64,000 bases of DNA from assembly GCA_030595665.1 (NCBI GenBank), contig JAUVCV010000004.1:1-64000 (forward strand), given 5' to 3'. Source of the stretch: Methanogenium sp. GTDB taxonomy: Archaea; Halobacteriota; Methanomicrobia; Methanomicrobiales; Methanomicrobiaceae. This document shows positions 42,298-51,301 of the stretch, one piece after another. How positions within the stretch are numbered: the stretch's first letter is position 1; each line of letters opens with the position of its first letter. Below the pieces are notes generated by a model. That model searched no databases, had not been told where the DNA came from, and saw only the letters and a list, made by a program, of their open reading frames with translations. The position numbers and the translations under genes were made by a program.

Positions 42298-44193
42298 TTA
42301 CTCATCCAGTGTTGAGATGTCGCCGGGATCAATCCCCATTTCCTGTGCTTTCAGAACCCGACGCATAATTTTTCCGCTTCTGGTCTTTGGTAAACTGTCA
42401 ACAAATTCGATCTCAGAAGGAACTGCAATCGGACCAAGGGTCTGTCTTACATGATACTTAAGGTCATGAATAAGTTTTTCTGTTATTTTTGTTCCTTCAA
42501 TAAGTATTACAAATACCTTCAGTGAGTTCCCTTTCAGTGGATCCGGTTTTCCGATGGCTGCTGCTTCGGCAACCGCGTGGTGTGAAATGAGCGCACTTTC
42601 GACTTCAGCCGTTCCGATATTATGCCCGCTTACAATGATCAGGTCATCGGACCGTCCCAACATCATGATGTAACCATCTTCATCTTTTATTGCAAGATCG
42701 TTTGTGCTGTAATATGGGTGTTCTTTTGAATTCCAGTATGTCCGATACCGTTCCTCGTCATTATGAACGCTCCGCATCATTGACGGCCACGGGGCAGTGA
42801 TTGCAAGATATCCTGCCTGGTGAGGAGGTACAGGATTGCCATCTTTATCTACCACATCTGCCATAATTCCCGGAATCGGTTTCCCTGCATATCCGGGTTT
42901 CATATCTTCTCCGGCGAGAGTGGTTACCATGTGGCTTCCGGTTTCTGTCTGCCACCAGGTATCAATTATTGGGCATTTTGTTTTGCCTATAACATTATAA
43001 TACCATTCAAAAGCTTCAGGATTGAGAGGCTCTCCGACTGAAGCGAGTATTCGCAGGGAACTCAGATCATATTTGTCCGGCCATTCTGCGCCATATCGCA
43101 TGAACATTCGGATGGCAGTTGGTGCGGTATAGAATACATTAATGCCATATGTTTCAATCAGGTGCCACCAGATCCCAACGTCAGGGTAATCGGGTGTGTG
43201 TTCGGTCATAAATATTGTTGAACCCAGAAGCAGGGGTCCATATATTGTGTATGTGTGTCCGGTGATCCAGCCCGGGTCTGCGGTGCACCAGTATACATCA
43301 TTATCCTTGACATTAAGGACATATTTGGTTGTGTAATAGGCACCTACCATATATCCTCCACAGGAGTGGACAATTCCTTTTGGGGAACCTGTTGTACCTG
43401 ATGTGTAGAGGATGAAGAGGGTGTCTTCAGAGTCCATTTCTTCGGGAGGGCAGTTCTTTTCTGCCTCTTTCATAATCTGATAAAAGTCGACTTCAAAATC
43501 ATCCAGAAGACAGGTGGGGGGGTCCTGCAGGCGGAGGACAACCACCCGCTCTACACTGGGTGCATGAATCAGTGCCTCTTCGACAATTGGCTTAAGCGGA
43601 ATGCTTCTTCCTCTGCGGAATGAAACATCTGCGGTAATCACTATTTTTGCTTCTGAACCGACAATCCGTTCGTTCAGGGCTGATGCGCCATATCCGGCAA
43701 ATACAACAGTGTGTATCGCACCGATACGTGCACAGGCAAGCATTGCTATGACCTGTTCGGGAACTGTTGGCATGTAAATACATACGACATCTCCCTTCCC
43801 GACGTCAAGATTCTTTAACGCATTTGCGAACTGCATAACCGCTTTGTACAGCCGGTCATATGTGTAAATTTTCTCGGTTCCGTCTTCTCCACGCCAGAAC
43901 AACGCTACTTTATTTCGCCGGTTGTTCTTCAGATGACGTTCCAGGCAGTTGTAGGTGATGTTGCATTTTGCATTCACGAACCACTTTGCATGTGGATATT
44001 CCCATTCTTTGATTTTGTCCCATGGTTTAAACCAGAGCAGGTCTGAGGCAACGCGCCTCCAAAAATCATCCGGGTCTTTCTCAAAATTTGCGTATGAGAG
44101 TGCGTAGTCTTTAATTCTGGCGTCTTTCCGGCATTCTGGGGCTGATTTATACACTTTTTGTGTGAATCCGGGGGAGTTCGTAGAATCTGTCAT
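42298..44193 (-). CDS. acs: Acetyl-CoA synthetase, AMP-forming
   Basis: The enzyme activates acetate with ATP to acetyl-CoA, AMP and diphosphate, allowing acetate assimilation. The 631-residue protein has the normal length. It shows the adenylate-forming P-loop TSGTTGSPKG at residues 264-273, WWQTETGS, a YWNSKEHPYYSTNDLA region, GRSDDLIIVSGHNIGTAEVE, and KTRSGKIMRR containing the catalytic lysine near the C-terminus. It is transcribed away from the ADP-forming enzyme across a 218-base region containing a long inverted repeat. Confidence 0.95.
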   Translation of the reverse strand: MTDSTNSPGFTQKVYKSAPECRKDARIKDYALSYANFEKDPDDFWRRVASDLLWFKPWDKIKEWEYPHAKWFVNAKCNITYNCLERHLKNNRRNKVALFWRGEDGTEKIYTYDRLYKAVMQFANALKNLDVGKGDVVCIYMPTVPEQVIAMLACARIGAIHTVVFAGYGASALNERIVGSEAKIVITADVSFRRGRSIPLKPIVEEALIHAPSVERVVVLRLQDPPTCLLDDFEVDFYQIMKEAEKNCPPEEMDSEDTLFILYTSGTTGSPKGIVHSCGGYMVGAYYTTKYVLNVKDNDVYWCTADPGWITGHTYTIYGPLLLGSTIFMTEHTPDYPDVGIWWHLIETYGINVFYTAPTAIRMFMRYGAEWPDKYDLSSLRILASVGEPLNPEAFEWYYNVIGKTKCPIIDTWWQTETGSHMVTTLAGEDMKPGYAGKPIPGIMADVVDKDGNPVPPHQAGYLAITAPWPSMMRSVHNDEERYRTYWNSKEHPYYSTNDLAIKDEDGYIMMLGRSDDLIIVSGHNIGTAEVESALISHHAVAEAAAIGKPDPLKGNSLKVFVILIEGTKITEKLIHDLKYHVRQTLGPIAVPSEIEFVDSLPKTRSGKIMRRVLKAQEMGIDPGDISTLDE

Positions 44194-44240
44194 GATTTGT
44201 CACGCTCGGGAATACTATTCAATTTATTCCAATGATTATA

Positions 44241-44324
44241 ATCATTTTGTTTTGTTTGGATCTTAGGGATTTAACATGATTAACTATTACAAACATATAT
44301 GTATAAGCCGATCAAACAAAATGA
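44241..44324. promoter_or_regulatory. Inverted repeat between divergent acs and acd
   Basis: ATCATTTTGTTTTGTTTGGATC (44241-44262) is mirrored by GATCAAACAAAATGAT (44309-44324), whose complement reads ATCATTTTGTTTGATC. The arms flank a region with TATA-like ATATATGTATAA near 44295-44306. This layout fits an operator pair acting on both promoters. No regulator is proven. Confidence 0.5.
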
Positions 44325-44411
44325 TATAATTATGACGAATCATTGTTCGTCATTTGTTGAACCGGTTCCCTGAAAATCAATATTTTATTCTGATAAGCGA
44401 GGATGTAATAA

Positions 44412-46475
44412 ATGAAGGAATGGATGTTAAGTGAAGCAGAAGGGTATGAAATACTTGGAAAGTATGGTGTTCCTGTACCGGCGTTTAAGATTGTAACAAC
44501 TGCAGAAGAGGCAGGTGATGTCGCAGACAGTATTGGATTTCCTGTTGTGATGAAGATTGTTTCACCACAGATCATTCATAAGAGTGATGCAGGGGGGGTT
44601 ATCACCAGTATCGGGACAAAAGAAGGTGCTCAGGCTGCTTTTAACCGGATTGTGACAAGTGTCAAGGAATATAACCCTAAGGCAAAAATTGAAGGAGTAA
44701 TTTTAGAAGAACAGGCAAATCCTGGTCTTGAACTGATTATTGGCGGAAAAACGGATCCTACATTTGGCAAGGTTATTACCTTTGGTATTGGTGGCACGCT
44801 TGTCGAGCTGATGAAGGATGTGACCCTGAGAATTCTCCCGACGACAGAGAAAGATGTAAGGGACATGGTAAGAGAGATCAGAAGTTATCCTCTTATATCC
44901 GGATATCGTGGTTCAAAACCTAAAGATGAAGAGACACTGGTGAATACCATTCTGGATGTCTGCAGGTTCTTTGAGGAGAATAAACAGGTAAAGGAATTTG
45001 ATATCAATCCATTACGTCTGTATGAATCCGGTGCCTGTGCTGTCGATTCGCGCGTCATAATGACTGATGGAAAGGATCTGCAGAAAAAGACTGAACGTCC
45101 GGATGTTCCTCTTGAATATTTCAATCCCCGTTCTGTCGCCATCATCGGGGCATCAGATGACCCCACAAAGATGGGCTATGCGGTGATGCATAATCTTCTT
45201 CATTTCCCCGGTCAGCTCTATCCGGTGAATAATAAGCGTGATAGCATTCAGGGTCTTACTGCATATCAGACAATAAAAGATATTCCGTCACCGGTTGATA
45301 TGGCAGTTATTACCGTTCCTGCAATGTATGTGCCTCAGGTCGTAGAAGAATGTGGTGAGAAAGGGGTCACTATTGCGGTTGTCATTACTGCCGGATTCAA
45401 AGAGATGGGTGAAGATGGCAAAGCCCTTGAAGATCGGGTTGTTGTGATCGCCAACAGGTATGGCATGCGCATTGTCGGGCCAAACTGTCTGGGGCTCATT
45501 GTTCCTCCCCGCGGCCTTGATACAACATATGTTCATCAGTCCCCGCGGCCTGGTAATATTGCATTTCTTTCCCAGAGTGGCGCGATTGTAAATACCGTTG
45601 TTGACTGGAGTCTCGCTGAAGACATTGGTTTTTCTGCGGTGGTTTCAGTAGGGAACCAGTCTGATCTGAACTTCTTTGATTATATGCGATGGGTTGAGCG
45701 TGACCCGAATACAAAAGCTATCATCATGTACATTGAGGAGATCAGTGACGGTGAGGCCTTCATGAAGGTTGCAAGTGAGGTTTCCAAGACAAAACCGATT
45801 ATTGCAATCAAATCCGGTTCTTCTGACCGTGGTTCAAAGGCAGCAGCCTCGCATACCGGATCACTTTCAGGTTCTTATGATGTATATATGGAGGCGTTCA
45901 GGCGGTCCGGAGTTCTTGCAGTCCATACTCTGACAGGGGCGTTCCTTGCAGCTGAGATGCTCTCGCATCCCAAGAGATATCCCGTGGGTTCGCGCGCTGT
46001 TGTCGTGACAAACGCCGGAGGATTTGCTGTTCTTTCATCCGATTATGCAGAACGATATGGTATTGATATCGTGGATCTGCCTGCTGATGTCATTGCAGAA
46101 ATGAATGAATACCTGCCTGAATTCTGGAATAAAGGAAATCCTGTGGATCTTTTGGGTGACGCATCTGAACACCGGTTTGAACAGACATTTGAAATTCTTG
46201 CCAAACATGATGATCTCTGGGATCTGTGCTTTATCGTCGGTTTCCCCAACAATATACTCTCATCAGAACAGCTTGCAAATCAGATCCTGAAATTTTCAGG
46301 CAATACAGAAAAACGTATTGTCTGTTCTCTGCTTGGTGGAGACTCGATGAATCGTGGCAGAAAGATTCTGCGTCAGCATTCGATTCCCAGTTTTGAGGAA
46401 CTTGATTTTACCTTTAGAGTTGTCGGAAGGGTATTATGGCAGCAATTCAGGGTTTCAGCACCTGGTTTGCTGTAA
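44412..46475 (+). CDS. acd: Acetate-CoA ligase, ADP-forming (fused beta-alpha)
   Basis: ADP-forming acetyl-CoA synthetase converts acetyl-CoA, ADP and phosphate to acetate, CoA and ATP, reversibly. The 687-residue protein fuses an N-terminal ATP-grasp subunit (residues 1-225, with VVMKIVSPQIIHKSDAGGV and GGKTDPTFG) to the CoA-binding/ligase part (about 236-687). The latter begins PRSVAIIGASDDPTKMGYAVM and contains the phosphohistidine region AASHTGSLSG. The order ATP-grasp first is the reverse of many fused homologues. It may also act on other acyl-CoAs. It diverges from acs and converges with tfs. Confidence 0.93.
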   Translation: MKEWMLSEAEGYEILGKYGVPVPAFKIVTTAEEAGDVADSIGFPVVMKIVSPQIIHKSDAGGVITSIGTKEGAQAAFNRIVTSVKEYNPKAKIEGVILEEQANPGLELIIGGKTDPTFGKVITFGIGGTLVELMKDVTLRILPTTEKDVRDMVREIRSYPLISGYRGSKPKDEETLVNTILDVCRFFEENKQVKEFDINPLRLYESGACAVDSRVIMTDGKDLQKKTERPDVPLEYFNPRSVAIIGASDDPTKMGYAVMHNLLHFPGQLYPVNNKRDSIQGLTAYQTIKDIPSPVDMAVITVPAMYVPQVVEECGEKGVTIAVVITAGFKEMGEDGKALEDRVVVIANRYGMRIVGPNCLGLIVPPRGLDTTYVHQSPRPGNIAFLSQSGAIVNTVVDWSLAEDIGFSAVVSVGNQSDLNFFDYMRWVERDPNTKAIIMYIEEISDGEAFMKVASEVSKTKPIIAIKSGSSDRGSKAAASHTGSLSGSYDVYMEAFRRSGVLAVHTLTGAFLAAEMLSHPKRYPVGSRAVVVTNAGGFAVLSSDYAERYGIDIVDLPADVIAEMNEYLPEFWNKGNPVDLLGDASEHRFEQTFEILAKHDDLWDLCFIVGFPNNILSSEQLANQILKFSGNTEKRIVCSLLGGDSMNRGRKILRQHSIPSFEELDFTFRVVGRVLWQQFRVSAPGLL

Positions 46476-46496
46476 AAAAAAATACTTTTTTTATTT
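46476..46496. terminator. A/T-run terminator between convergent acd and tfs
   Basis: The gap reads as an A9 run followed by TACTTTTTTTATTTTAAT. It supplies a T-rich stop signal for acd on the plus strand and an A/T-rich one for tfs on the minus strand. Such T tracts end archaeal transcripts. Confidence 0.6.
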
Positions 46497-46816
46497 TAAT
46501 CGTACTCACGCCACGTATATTTGCATTTAATGCAGCGGAAGAATCGGGTCTCAGACTCATCAGCAGACCGAAGCTGACGAAGCCACCATTCTGCTGTAGG
46601 GCACCCACATTCCGGACATCTTGCAGCGATAGTTGGGAGCGTTCTGATATCATCCGCTTCATCAACAATGACTATGTCCTTCTCTACCAGTTTATTGCGT
46701 ATCATCATATTTTCGGTGTCTTTTTCGCCCGGTTCTTCAGTATGTCCGCACTTTTTGCACCGGAAGAGACCCTCTGAAGAGACCATGAGAGATTTACAAT
46801 TAGGACAGAATTTCAT
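46496..46816 (-). CDS. tfs: Transcription factor S (TFIIS-like cleavage factor)
   Basis: TFS rescues stalled archaeal RNA polymerase by stimulating transcript cleavage. The 106-residue protein has an N-terminal zinc ribbon (Cys4, Cys7, Cys20, Cys23) and a C-terminal zinc ribbon (Cys67, Cys70, Cys95, Cys98). The catalytic acidic pair Asp86-Glu87 sits in RSADESET at the ribbon tip. It stands alone, convergent with acd. No sign of inactivation, unlike some paralogous TFS inhibitors that lose the acidic pair. Confidence 0.94.
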   Translation of the reverse strand: MKFCPNCKSLMVSSEGLFRCKKCGHTEEPGEKDTENMMIRNKLVEKDIVIVDEADDIRTLPTIAARCPECGCPTAEWWLRQLRSADESETRFFRCIKCKYTWREYD

Positions 46817-46921
46817 CTGATAGGTATAGGTTGTATTGTCAGATTAAGATATGGAATATGTGCATTGCTCTGATATTCCTATTGTGAAAATTATTTGAAG
46901 GTATATGGATAATGGAATGTA

Positions 46922-47731
46922 ATGCAGGAGATTTTTGTTATCATATCCTTTATTGCATTTTTTCTGTTTCTCTTTCCGACAGGATTCAGAAAGTATTTTG
47001 CAATCGTTGGCTGGATTAGTATAATTGGGGTTCTTTTTGCAAAATTTCCTGATTATATAATTGGAAATAATTTTATGTATCCGGTTGCTGCATTTCTTGG
47101 CATACCGTTTTTGATAATAATTATCCCCAGGCTTCTTGAAGAGAATGAATACAGTATCATACTGAGCCGGATGGCAGGTATAGCATATGTTATATTTGCT
47201 CCATTTATGCTTATTCCGGTACTTGCTGACTGGCTTATCGCGGTAAACGTTGACTTGCTTGCATGGGTTTTTTCGGGAATTGGTTTTCCGTATGAACTTG
47301 TTGAATGGAATATGTTCAGGGCAAGTCTCTATCGTGTTGAAATAATACTTGGATGTACGGGAATTCAGGGTATGGCAATCATGCTGGGTGTTGCCTGGGC
47401 CATACCATCTTCTATGAAACAAAAGGTATTATCTTTCTTTGTTGTTGTACCAGTGATATTTGCGTTAAACATCTTACGAAATACATTTGTTATCATGGCA
47501 TATGGTAATCAGTGGTTCCCCTATTTGCCGGAAATTGCCTCAAACGGACAGATAGGCTATGAAAGTTTCTTCTGGGCACATAATTTTGTTGCAGAAATTG
47601 GAGCACTGTTCGTGTTTATTGCTATTGCGTTTATGCTTTACCGGATAAATCCCCGGCTTGGTGAAGAAATGGCAGGAATTGTGGATTTATTTATCACAAA
47701 AATCAGGGGATGGTTCGGTAAAGATATATGA
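46922..47731 (+). CDS. artA: Archaeosortase A-type transpeptidase
   Basis: ArtA cleaves C-terminal sorting signals (PGF-CTERM type) of surface proteins and attaches them to membrane lipid. The 269-residue protein has about seven hydrophobic segments. It carries the exosortase/archaeosortase catalytic triad: Cys145 in GCTGIQG, Arg186 in NILRN and His220 in WAHNF. The product is membrane-embedded with the active site facing outside. It converges with and overlaps (29 bases) a CDP-alcohol phosphatidyltransferase gene, which matches the known functional link between ArtA-dependent anchoring and phospholipid synthesis. No protein with a recognisable PGF signal was seen in this window. Confidence 0.9.
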   Translation: MQEIFVIISFIAFFLFLFPTGFRKYFAIVGWISIIGVLFAKFPDYIIGNNFMYPVAAFLGIPFLIIIIPRLLEENEYSIILSRMAGIAYVIFAPFMLIPVLADWLIAVNVDLLAWVFSGIGFPYELVEWNMFRASLYRVEIILGCTGIQGMAIMLGVAWAIPSSMKQKVLSFFVVVPVIFALNILRNTFVIMAYGNQWFPYLPEIASNGQIGYESFFWAHNFVAEIGALFVFIAIAFMLYRINPRLGEEMAGIVDLFITKIRGWFGKDI

Positions 47732-48347
47732 TCCGCTGAATTGCTGAGAGATTTGTGCAGAGAGCGACAATAATTGCTGAAATCCATATATATCCGCTGA
47801 TTCCACCAATTATCAGAATAATCAGGGTTTCCGGACGGCCAAAAAAACCAATGCCTTCCAGGGGATCAGCTATTTTTCCATCCTCTCTGTTATCATATCC
47901 GATTTCGGCGTACACAACCGGTTTAATGAATGTGTTCATGAAAGAGCCAATGATGGCGAGTGCTATTATGGTAAAATCCAGTGTCTGTGCGGGGAAGGCA
48001 TTCACAGAGATGAAGCGCGAGATGATGGCAATTCCGGACATTCCGATTCCCAGGAGTGCCAGTGTATCAATATATTTGTCAGCAATCCAGTCAAATACTG
48101 CCCCAAAATCGCTGGATTTATTATTTATCCGTGCTACTCCGCCATCGATAAGATCAAGTATACCTGAAACAAGGAGCATGATGCTCCCCGCTACAAACAT
48201 TCTGTTTGCATACAGGACAGCACATGCAATACCTGATAGTATTGCAAGTGATGTCAGTTGATTTGGGGTGATACCTGTCTTTGCACATGCATGTGCAAGA
48301 GGATTCAGGATTTTTATTACACGGGGTCTCAATGCTGTAATATTCAT
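47703..48347 (-). CDS. CDP-alcohol phosphatidyltransferase family protein
   Basis: This membrane enzyme transfers a phospho-alcohol head group from a CDP-activated lipid or alcohol. The full signature is present: Asp65, Asp68-Gly, Ala72-Arg73, Gly82, Asp86 and Asp90, spaced DxxDGxxAR(x8)GxxxDxxxD exactly as in the family. Six hydrophobic segments follow the pattern of archaetidylinositol phosphate synthase, which is the most likely activity. Archaetidylserine synthase is the alternative. The start could also be a GTG at 48359. It has 214 residues from the ATG used. Confidence 0.85.
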   Translation of the reverse strand: MNITALRPRVIKILNPLAHACAKTGITPNQLTSLAILSGIACAVLYANRMFVAGSIMLLVSGILDLIDGGVARINNKSSDFGAVFDWIADKYIDTLALLGIGMSGIAIISRFISVNAFPAQTLDFTIIALAIIGSFMNTFIKPVVYAEIGYDNREDGKIADPLEGIGFFGRPETLIILIIGGISGYIWISAIIVALCTNLSAIQRIIYLYRTIP

Positions 48348-48511
48348 TATCGTATACACAGATGGGGAGATTAAAGGTATAATTCTTTGTTAATACCCGA
48401 TATTTCCAGGGTTGCACAGGTTAAAAAAATACCATTCTCTCATTTGTATGCCTATCTTATAATTACATTAATAGCACATACCGGTTAAGAATAGATATAC
48501 CGGGGTTCTAT

Positions 48512-49198
48512 ATGGAAAATCGAATAATCCGACCACATGTCCTTATTATGTCAGAGATGACTGTTGATGGTAAACTTACTCTTTGGAAAGGTGCATCAAG
48601 TAAGATTCTCATGCAGTTTATGGACCCTGAAACAGAGGTTCTTCTTCATAAGACACGGGTTGAATATGATGCAATTATGGTAGGGTCCAATACCATCAGA
48701 ATAGATAATTCAATGCTCACGGTCAGGCATGCAGAAGGAAAAAATCCAATTCGTGTCATTCCAAACAGGGGTGCTGATCTCCCCCTTGATTCAAATGTAC
48801 TTGGGCCTGAGGCTCAGACCATCATTGCGGTATCAGAGGAAGCTCCTCAGGAACGAGTGGAAGCACTTCAGAAAAAGGGAGTTGATGTCCTGGTAGCGGG
48901 CAAAAAAGAGATTGATTTTCCTCTTCTTATGACCCAACTCTATGATAAATATCATATCCGCTCACTCATGGTTGAAGGAGGTCCGACGCTGAATTATTAT
49001 ATGTTTAAAAATCATCTTGTGGATGAGTTACGCCTGATTCATCTGCCTTTTATTGTGGGGGGTGCTGATACTCCGTCTCTTGTCGGGGGGAAGCCCATTC
49101 ATTCTATTGAAGAAATGTTTCACCTGAGCCTGAAAAACCATTATATGTGTGGGAAGAATCTGATAACAGAGTATGATATTCTCTATATCAGTGAGTGA
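48512..49198 (+). CDS. arfC: 2,5-diamino-6-ribosylamino-pyrimidinone 5'-phosphate reductase (RibD C-terminal family)
   Basis: The enzyme reduces the ribosyl group of the pyrimidine intermediate in riboflavin and F420 (deazaflavin) precursor synthesis, using NAD(P)H. The 228-residue protein has the RibD C-terminal reductase fold: PHVLIMSEMTVDGKLTL near the start, DAIMVGSNTIRIDNSMLTVR, and the C-terminal VEGGPTLNYYM and LPFIVGGADTPSL. It overlaps the frame of sppA, which starts within a few bases of its stop. Methanogens need this route heavily because of F420. Confidence 0.92.
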   Translation: MENRIIRPHVLIMSEMTVDGKLTLWKGASSKILMQFMDPETEVLLHKTRVEYDAIMVGSNTIRIDNSMLTVRHAEGKNPIRVIPNRGADLPLDSNVLGPEAQTIIAVSEEAPQERVEALQKKGVDVLVAGKKEIDFPLLMTQLYDKYHIRSLMVEGGPTLNYYMFKNHLVDELRLIHLPFIVGGADTPSLVGGKPIHSIEEMFHLSLKNHYMCGKNLITEYDILYISE

Positions 49199-49203
49199 AT
49201 TCA

Positions 49204-49989
49204 ATGGGCTGGCTTACGGAAGAAGTAGACAGAATCGAACGAAAACAAAGGCGCCGTGGCTGGATTAAATATTTTTTTCTGGGAGGAATCACGGCACTTT
49301 TTCTTGCAGCGATTGTGTTGGCTGCATTATTGACCATTTCTGAAGAATTCAGTGTCTCTGTTATACGGGTGGAAGGCACTATTGTTTCGGGGAATGTGAA
49401 CGGAAACGGGTTTGCGGGAAGTGAGTATATCGGCCGTGAATTACGCTCATCGGCAGATGATCCCCTCATTGAGGGCATTGTTCTCCGGGTAAACAGTCCG
49501 GGAGGTTCACCGGCAGCAGCGCAGGAAATCATTCGTGACATCGAGTATGCAAAAGAACGCAAACCTGTCATTGTTTCCATGGGAGATATCGCAACATCTG
49601 CCGGCTATCACATCAGTTCTCATGCTGACGTAATCTATGCCAATCCGGATACCATGACGGGAAGCATTGGCACAATATGGACAATATTTAATTACAGTAA
49701 ATCACTTGAAGATGAAGGTATTTCTGTTGATGTTCTCACATCCGGTGATAAAAAAGATATTACGTCTCCCTACCGGGGGCTCACCGATGATGAACGAGTG
49801 TATCTTCAGGACCTTGTGTACCAGAGTTCTGAGTTGTTTATCAATGATGTGGTTACTCAGCGCGGGGTAAACCGATCAGTAATTGAGGATGCACGCCCCA
49901 TCCGTGGTGATTATGCGAAAAATGTCGGATTGGTCGATGAGATGGGGAATCTCTTCGACGCAATAGATGCGGTATCTGCGTATCCCTGA
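49204..49989 (+). CDS. sppA: Signal peptide peptidase SppA
   Basis: A membrane-anchored S49 serine peptidase that degrades cleaved signal peptides. The 261-residue archaeal form has one N-terminal transmembrane segment (about residues 23-44). The catalytic serine is Ser132 in ATSAGYHIS, and the lysine is Lys183 or Lys184 in GDKKDITSP. NSPGGSPAAAQEI lies between them. It is half the length of E. coli SppA, as in many archaea and Gram-positives. GTG at 49195 overlaps the arfC stop; ATG at 49204 was chosen. Confidence 0.9.
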   Translation: MGWLTEEVDRIERKQRRRGWIKYFFLGGITALFLAAIVLAALLTISEEFSVSVIRVEGTIVSGNVNGNGFAGSEYIGRELRSSADDPLIEGIVLRVNSPGGSPAAAQEIIRDIEYAKERKPVIVSMGDIATSAGYHISSHADVIYANPDTMTGSIGTIWTIFNYSKSLEDEGISVDVLTSGDKKDITSPYRGLTDDERVYLQDLVYQSSELFINDVVTQRGVNRSVIEDARPIRGDYAKNVGLVDEMGNLFDAIDAVSAYP

Positions 49990-50020
49990 TGGGGTTCGAT
50001 CATCTATTTTGATGATCTCT

Positions 50021-51301
50021 TCAGATCATCTGAATGGGATCCGCTTTCATATATTCCCTGCATATTGTGGTTGCATACTGGCCTGGCCCAAGGGAGAATG
50101 AGAGGCGCACGGTATCGTCACATACCTCTGATTCAACCGTGGTGCTAAGACTAATCCTGCGGACGGCACCCTTGAATGACATGCCGGTCAATTCGCCCGC
50201 TTTTTTGAATGATGCACAGGATATACCGTCTGCCTCCATCAGGGAAATTATCAGCTGTTCAGTCGGGCTTTGCGTGGGGATGGTCTTTTCACCCGGCATC
50301 TCCAGGCATATGTGGGCACGTCCCCGTTTTATGAGGACTTCTGCCTGGTTTGTGTTTATATCACTAACAATGTCTTTCTTCCCGTTTTCAAATATTATTC
50401 TGTCCCCTGGTGCAGGTTTCGAGAATGTGTATCCCTCGTGAATTCTGTGGGAGAGGCCCATGTTGAAAAGCCATGACTGATACGCTGAAACAAACATTGA
50501 GAGGAGTTTTGGCGGAATACTTTTGAGGGCACCTTCGTAATCTTCAGGAATTTCTGCAAGATGGTGAAGAATGGCGCGTTCATACCTCATCTGGACCGGC
50601 AGATTTTCGAGTGCTGCTTTGGGATCATTGTCTGAGAGATAAGCAGTTCGTGCTGCTGCAACGTCCTCTGATTCTCCATCTGATGGGAATCCGACATATG
50701 TTCTGACTGCTTCTTTATAATCATCCAGAAGAATCTGTTTGCCTACGAGATGCGTTACCGGTCGTTTTACGCCAAACCGCTGAATCCCGAAATAATTAGG
50801 GACCCCTTCTGCGACGCAGCTATTGATCTGTGAAACTCTCTCTTCCAGATTATCGGGACTGCATGAACGGATGGTAATCTCAAAACGATTTCCCTCTAAC
50901 TCCCCGAGGGACAACTGCTGGCTGGTTCTCCCTACCGGGGTCAGGGTAATGTCTTTCAGGTGGAGATTCTCAATCTCTGCTTCTGAGATGTCATACAGGG
51001 AAATCAGCTGGGTGGTGACGGCACGTTTGTCTTTTGTCCCTGCCCATGATATCCTGCGGTGGCTGACGCCGAGTATCTTCGCGATTTCTTTTACTGCACG
51101 CTGGAGTTCCCAGTTTCTCTTCTCCATTTTGCAGATTAGATATTTTGCCGATGGCTCTTCGGATAATTTGACCGGGTTGCTGATTTCATGCACCATGAAG
51201 TCTTCAGTCTCCTGCCGTAACAGACCCTGAATTCCTTCACTTTCACAGACGTAATACTGCATTCCAAGTAACTGTTCAACGGGATATGGTGATTGTTTCA
51301 T
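50021..51301 (-). CDS. truD: tRNA pseudouridine synthase D
   Basis: TruD forms pseudouridine at tRNA position 13. The 426-residue archaeal protein has the catalytic Asp91 in the motif GTKDKRAVT. It also shows the family NYFGIQRFG segment and the inserted TRUD domain in the middle. The N-terminal EDFMVHEI is also typical. It overlaps the pth2 stop by four bases (ATGA), so the two are co-transcribed on the minus strand. Confidence 0.93.
   Translation of the reverse strand: MKQSPYPVEQLLGMQYYVCESEGIQGLLRQETEDFMVHEISNPVKLSEEPSAKYLICKMEKRNWELQRAVKEIAKILGVSHRRISWAGTKDKRAVTTQLISLYDISEAEIENLHLKDITLTPVGRTSQQLSLGELEGNRFEITIRSCSPDNLEERVSQINSCVAEGVPNYFGIQRFGVKRPVTHLVGKQILLDDYKEAVRTYVGFPSDGESEDVAAARTAYLSDNDPKAALENLPVQMRYERAILHHLAEIPEDYEGALKSIPPKLLSMFVSAYQSWLFNMGLSHRIHEGYTFSKPAPGDRIIFENGKKDIVSDINTNQAEVLIKRGRAHICLEMPGEKTIPTQSPTEQLIISLMEADGISCASFKKAGELTGMSFKGAVRRISLSTTVESEVCDDTVRLSFSLGPGQYATTICREYMKADPIQMI

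Noticed and set aside
46844-47422. 192-codon open frame antisense to archaeosortase
   Set aside because: The product is an unnatural Asn/Lys/Tyr-rich sequence, while the sense strand encodes a protein with an intact catalytic triad.
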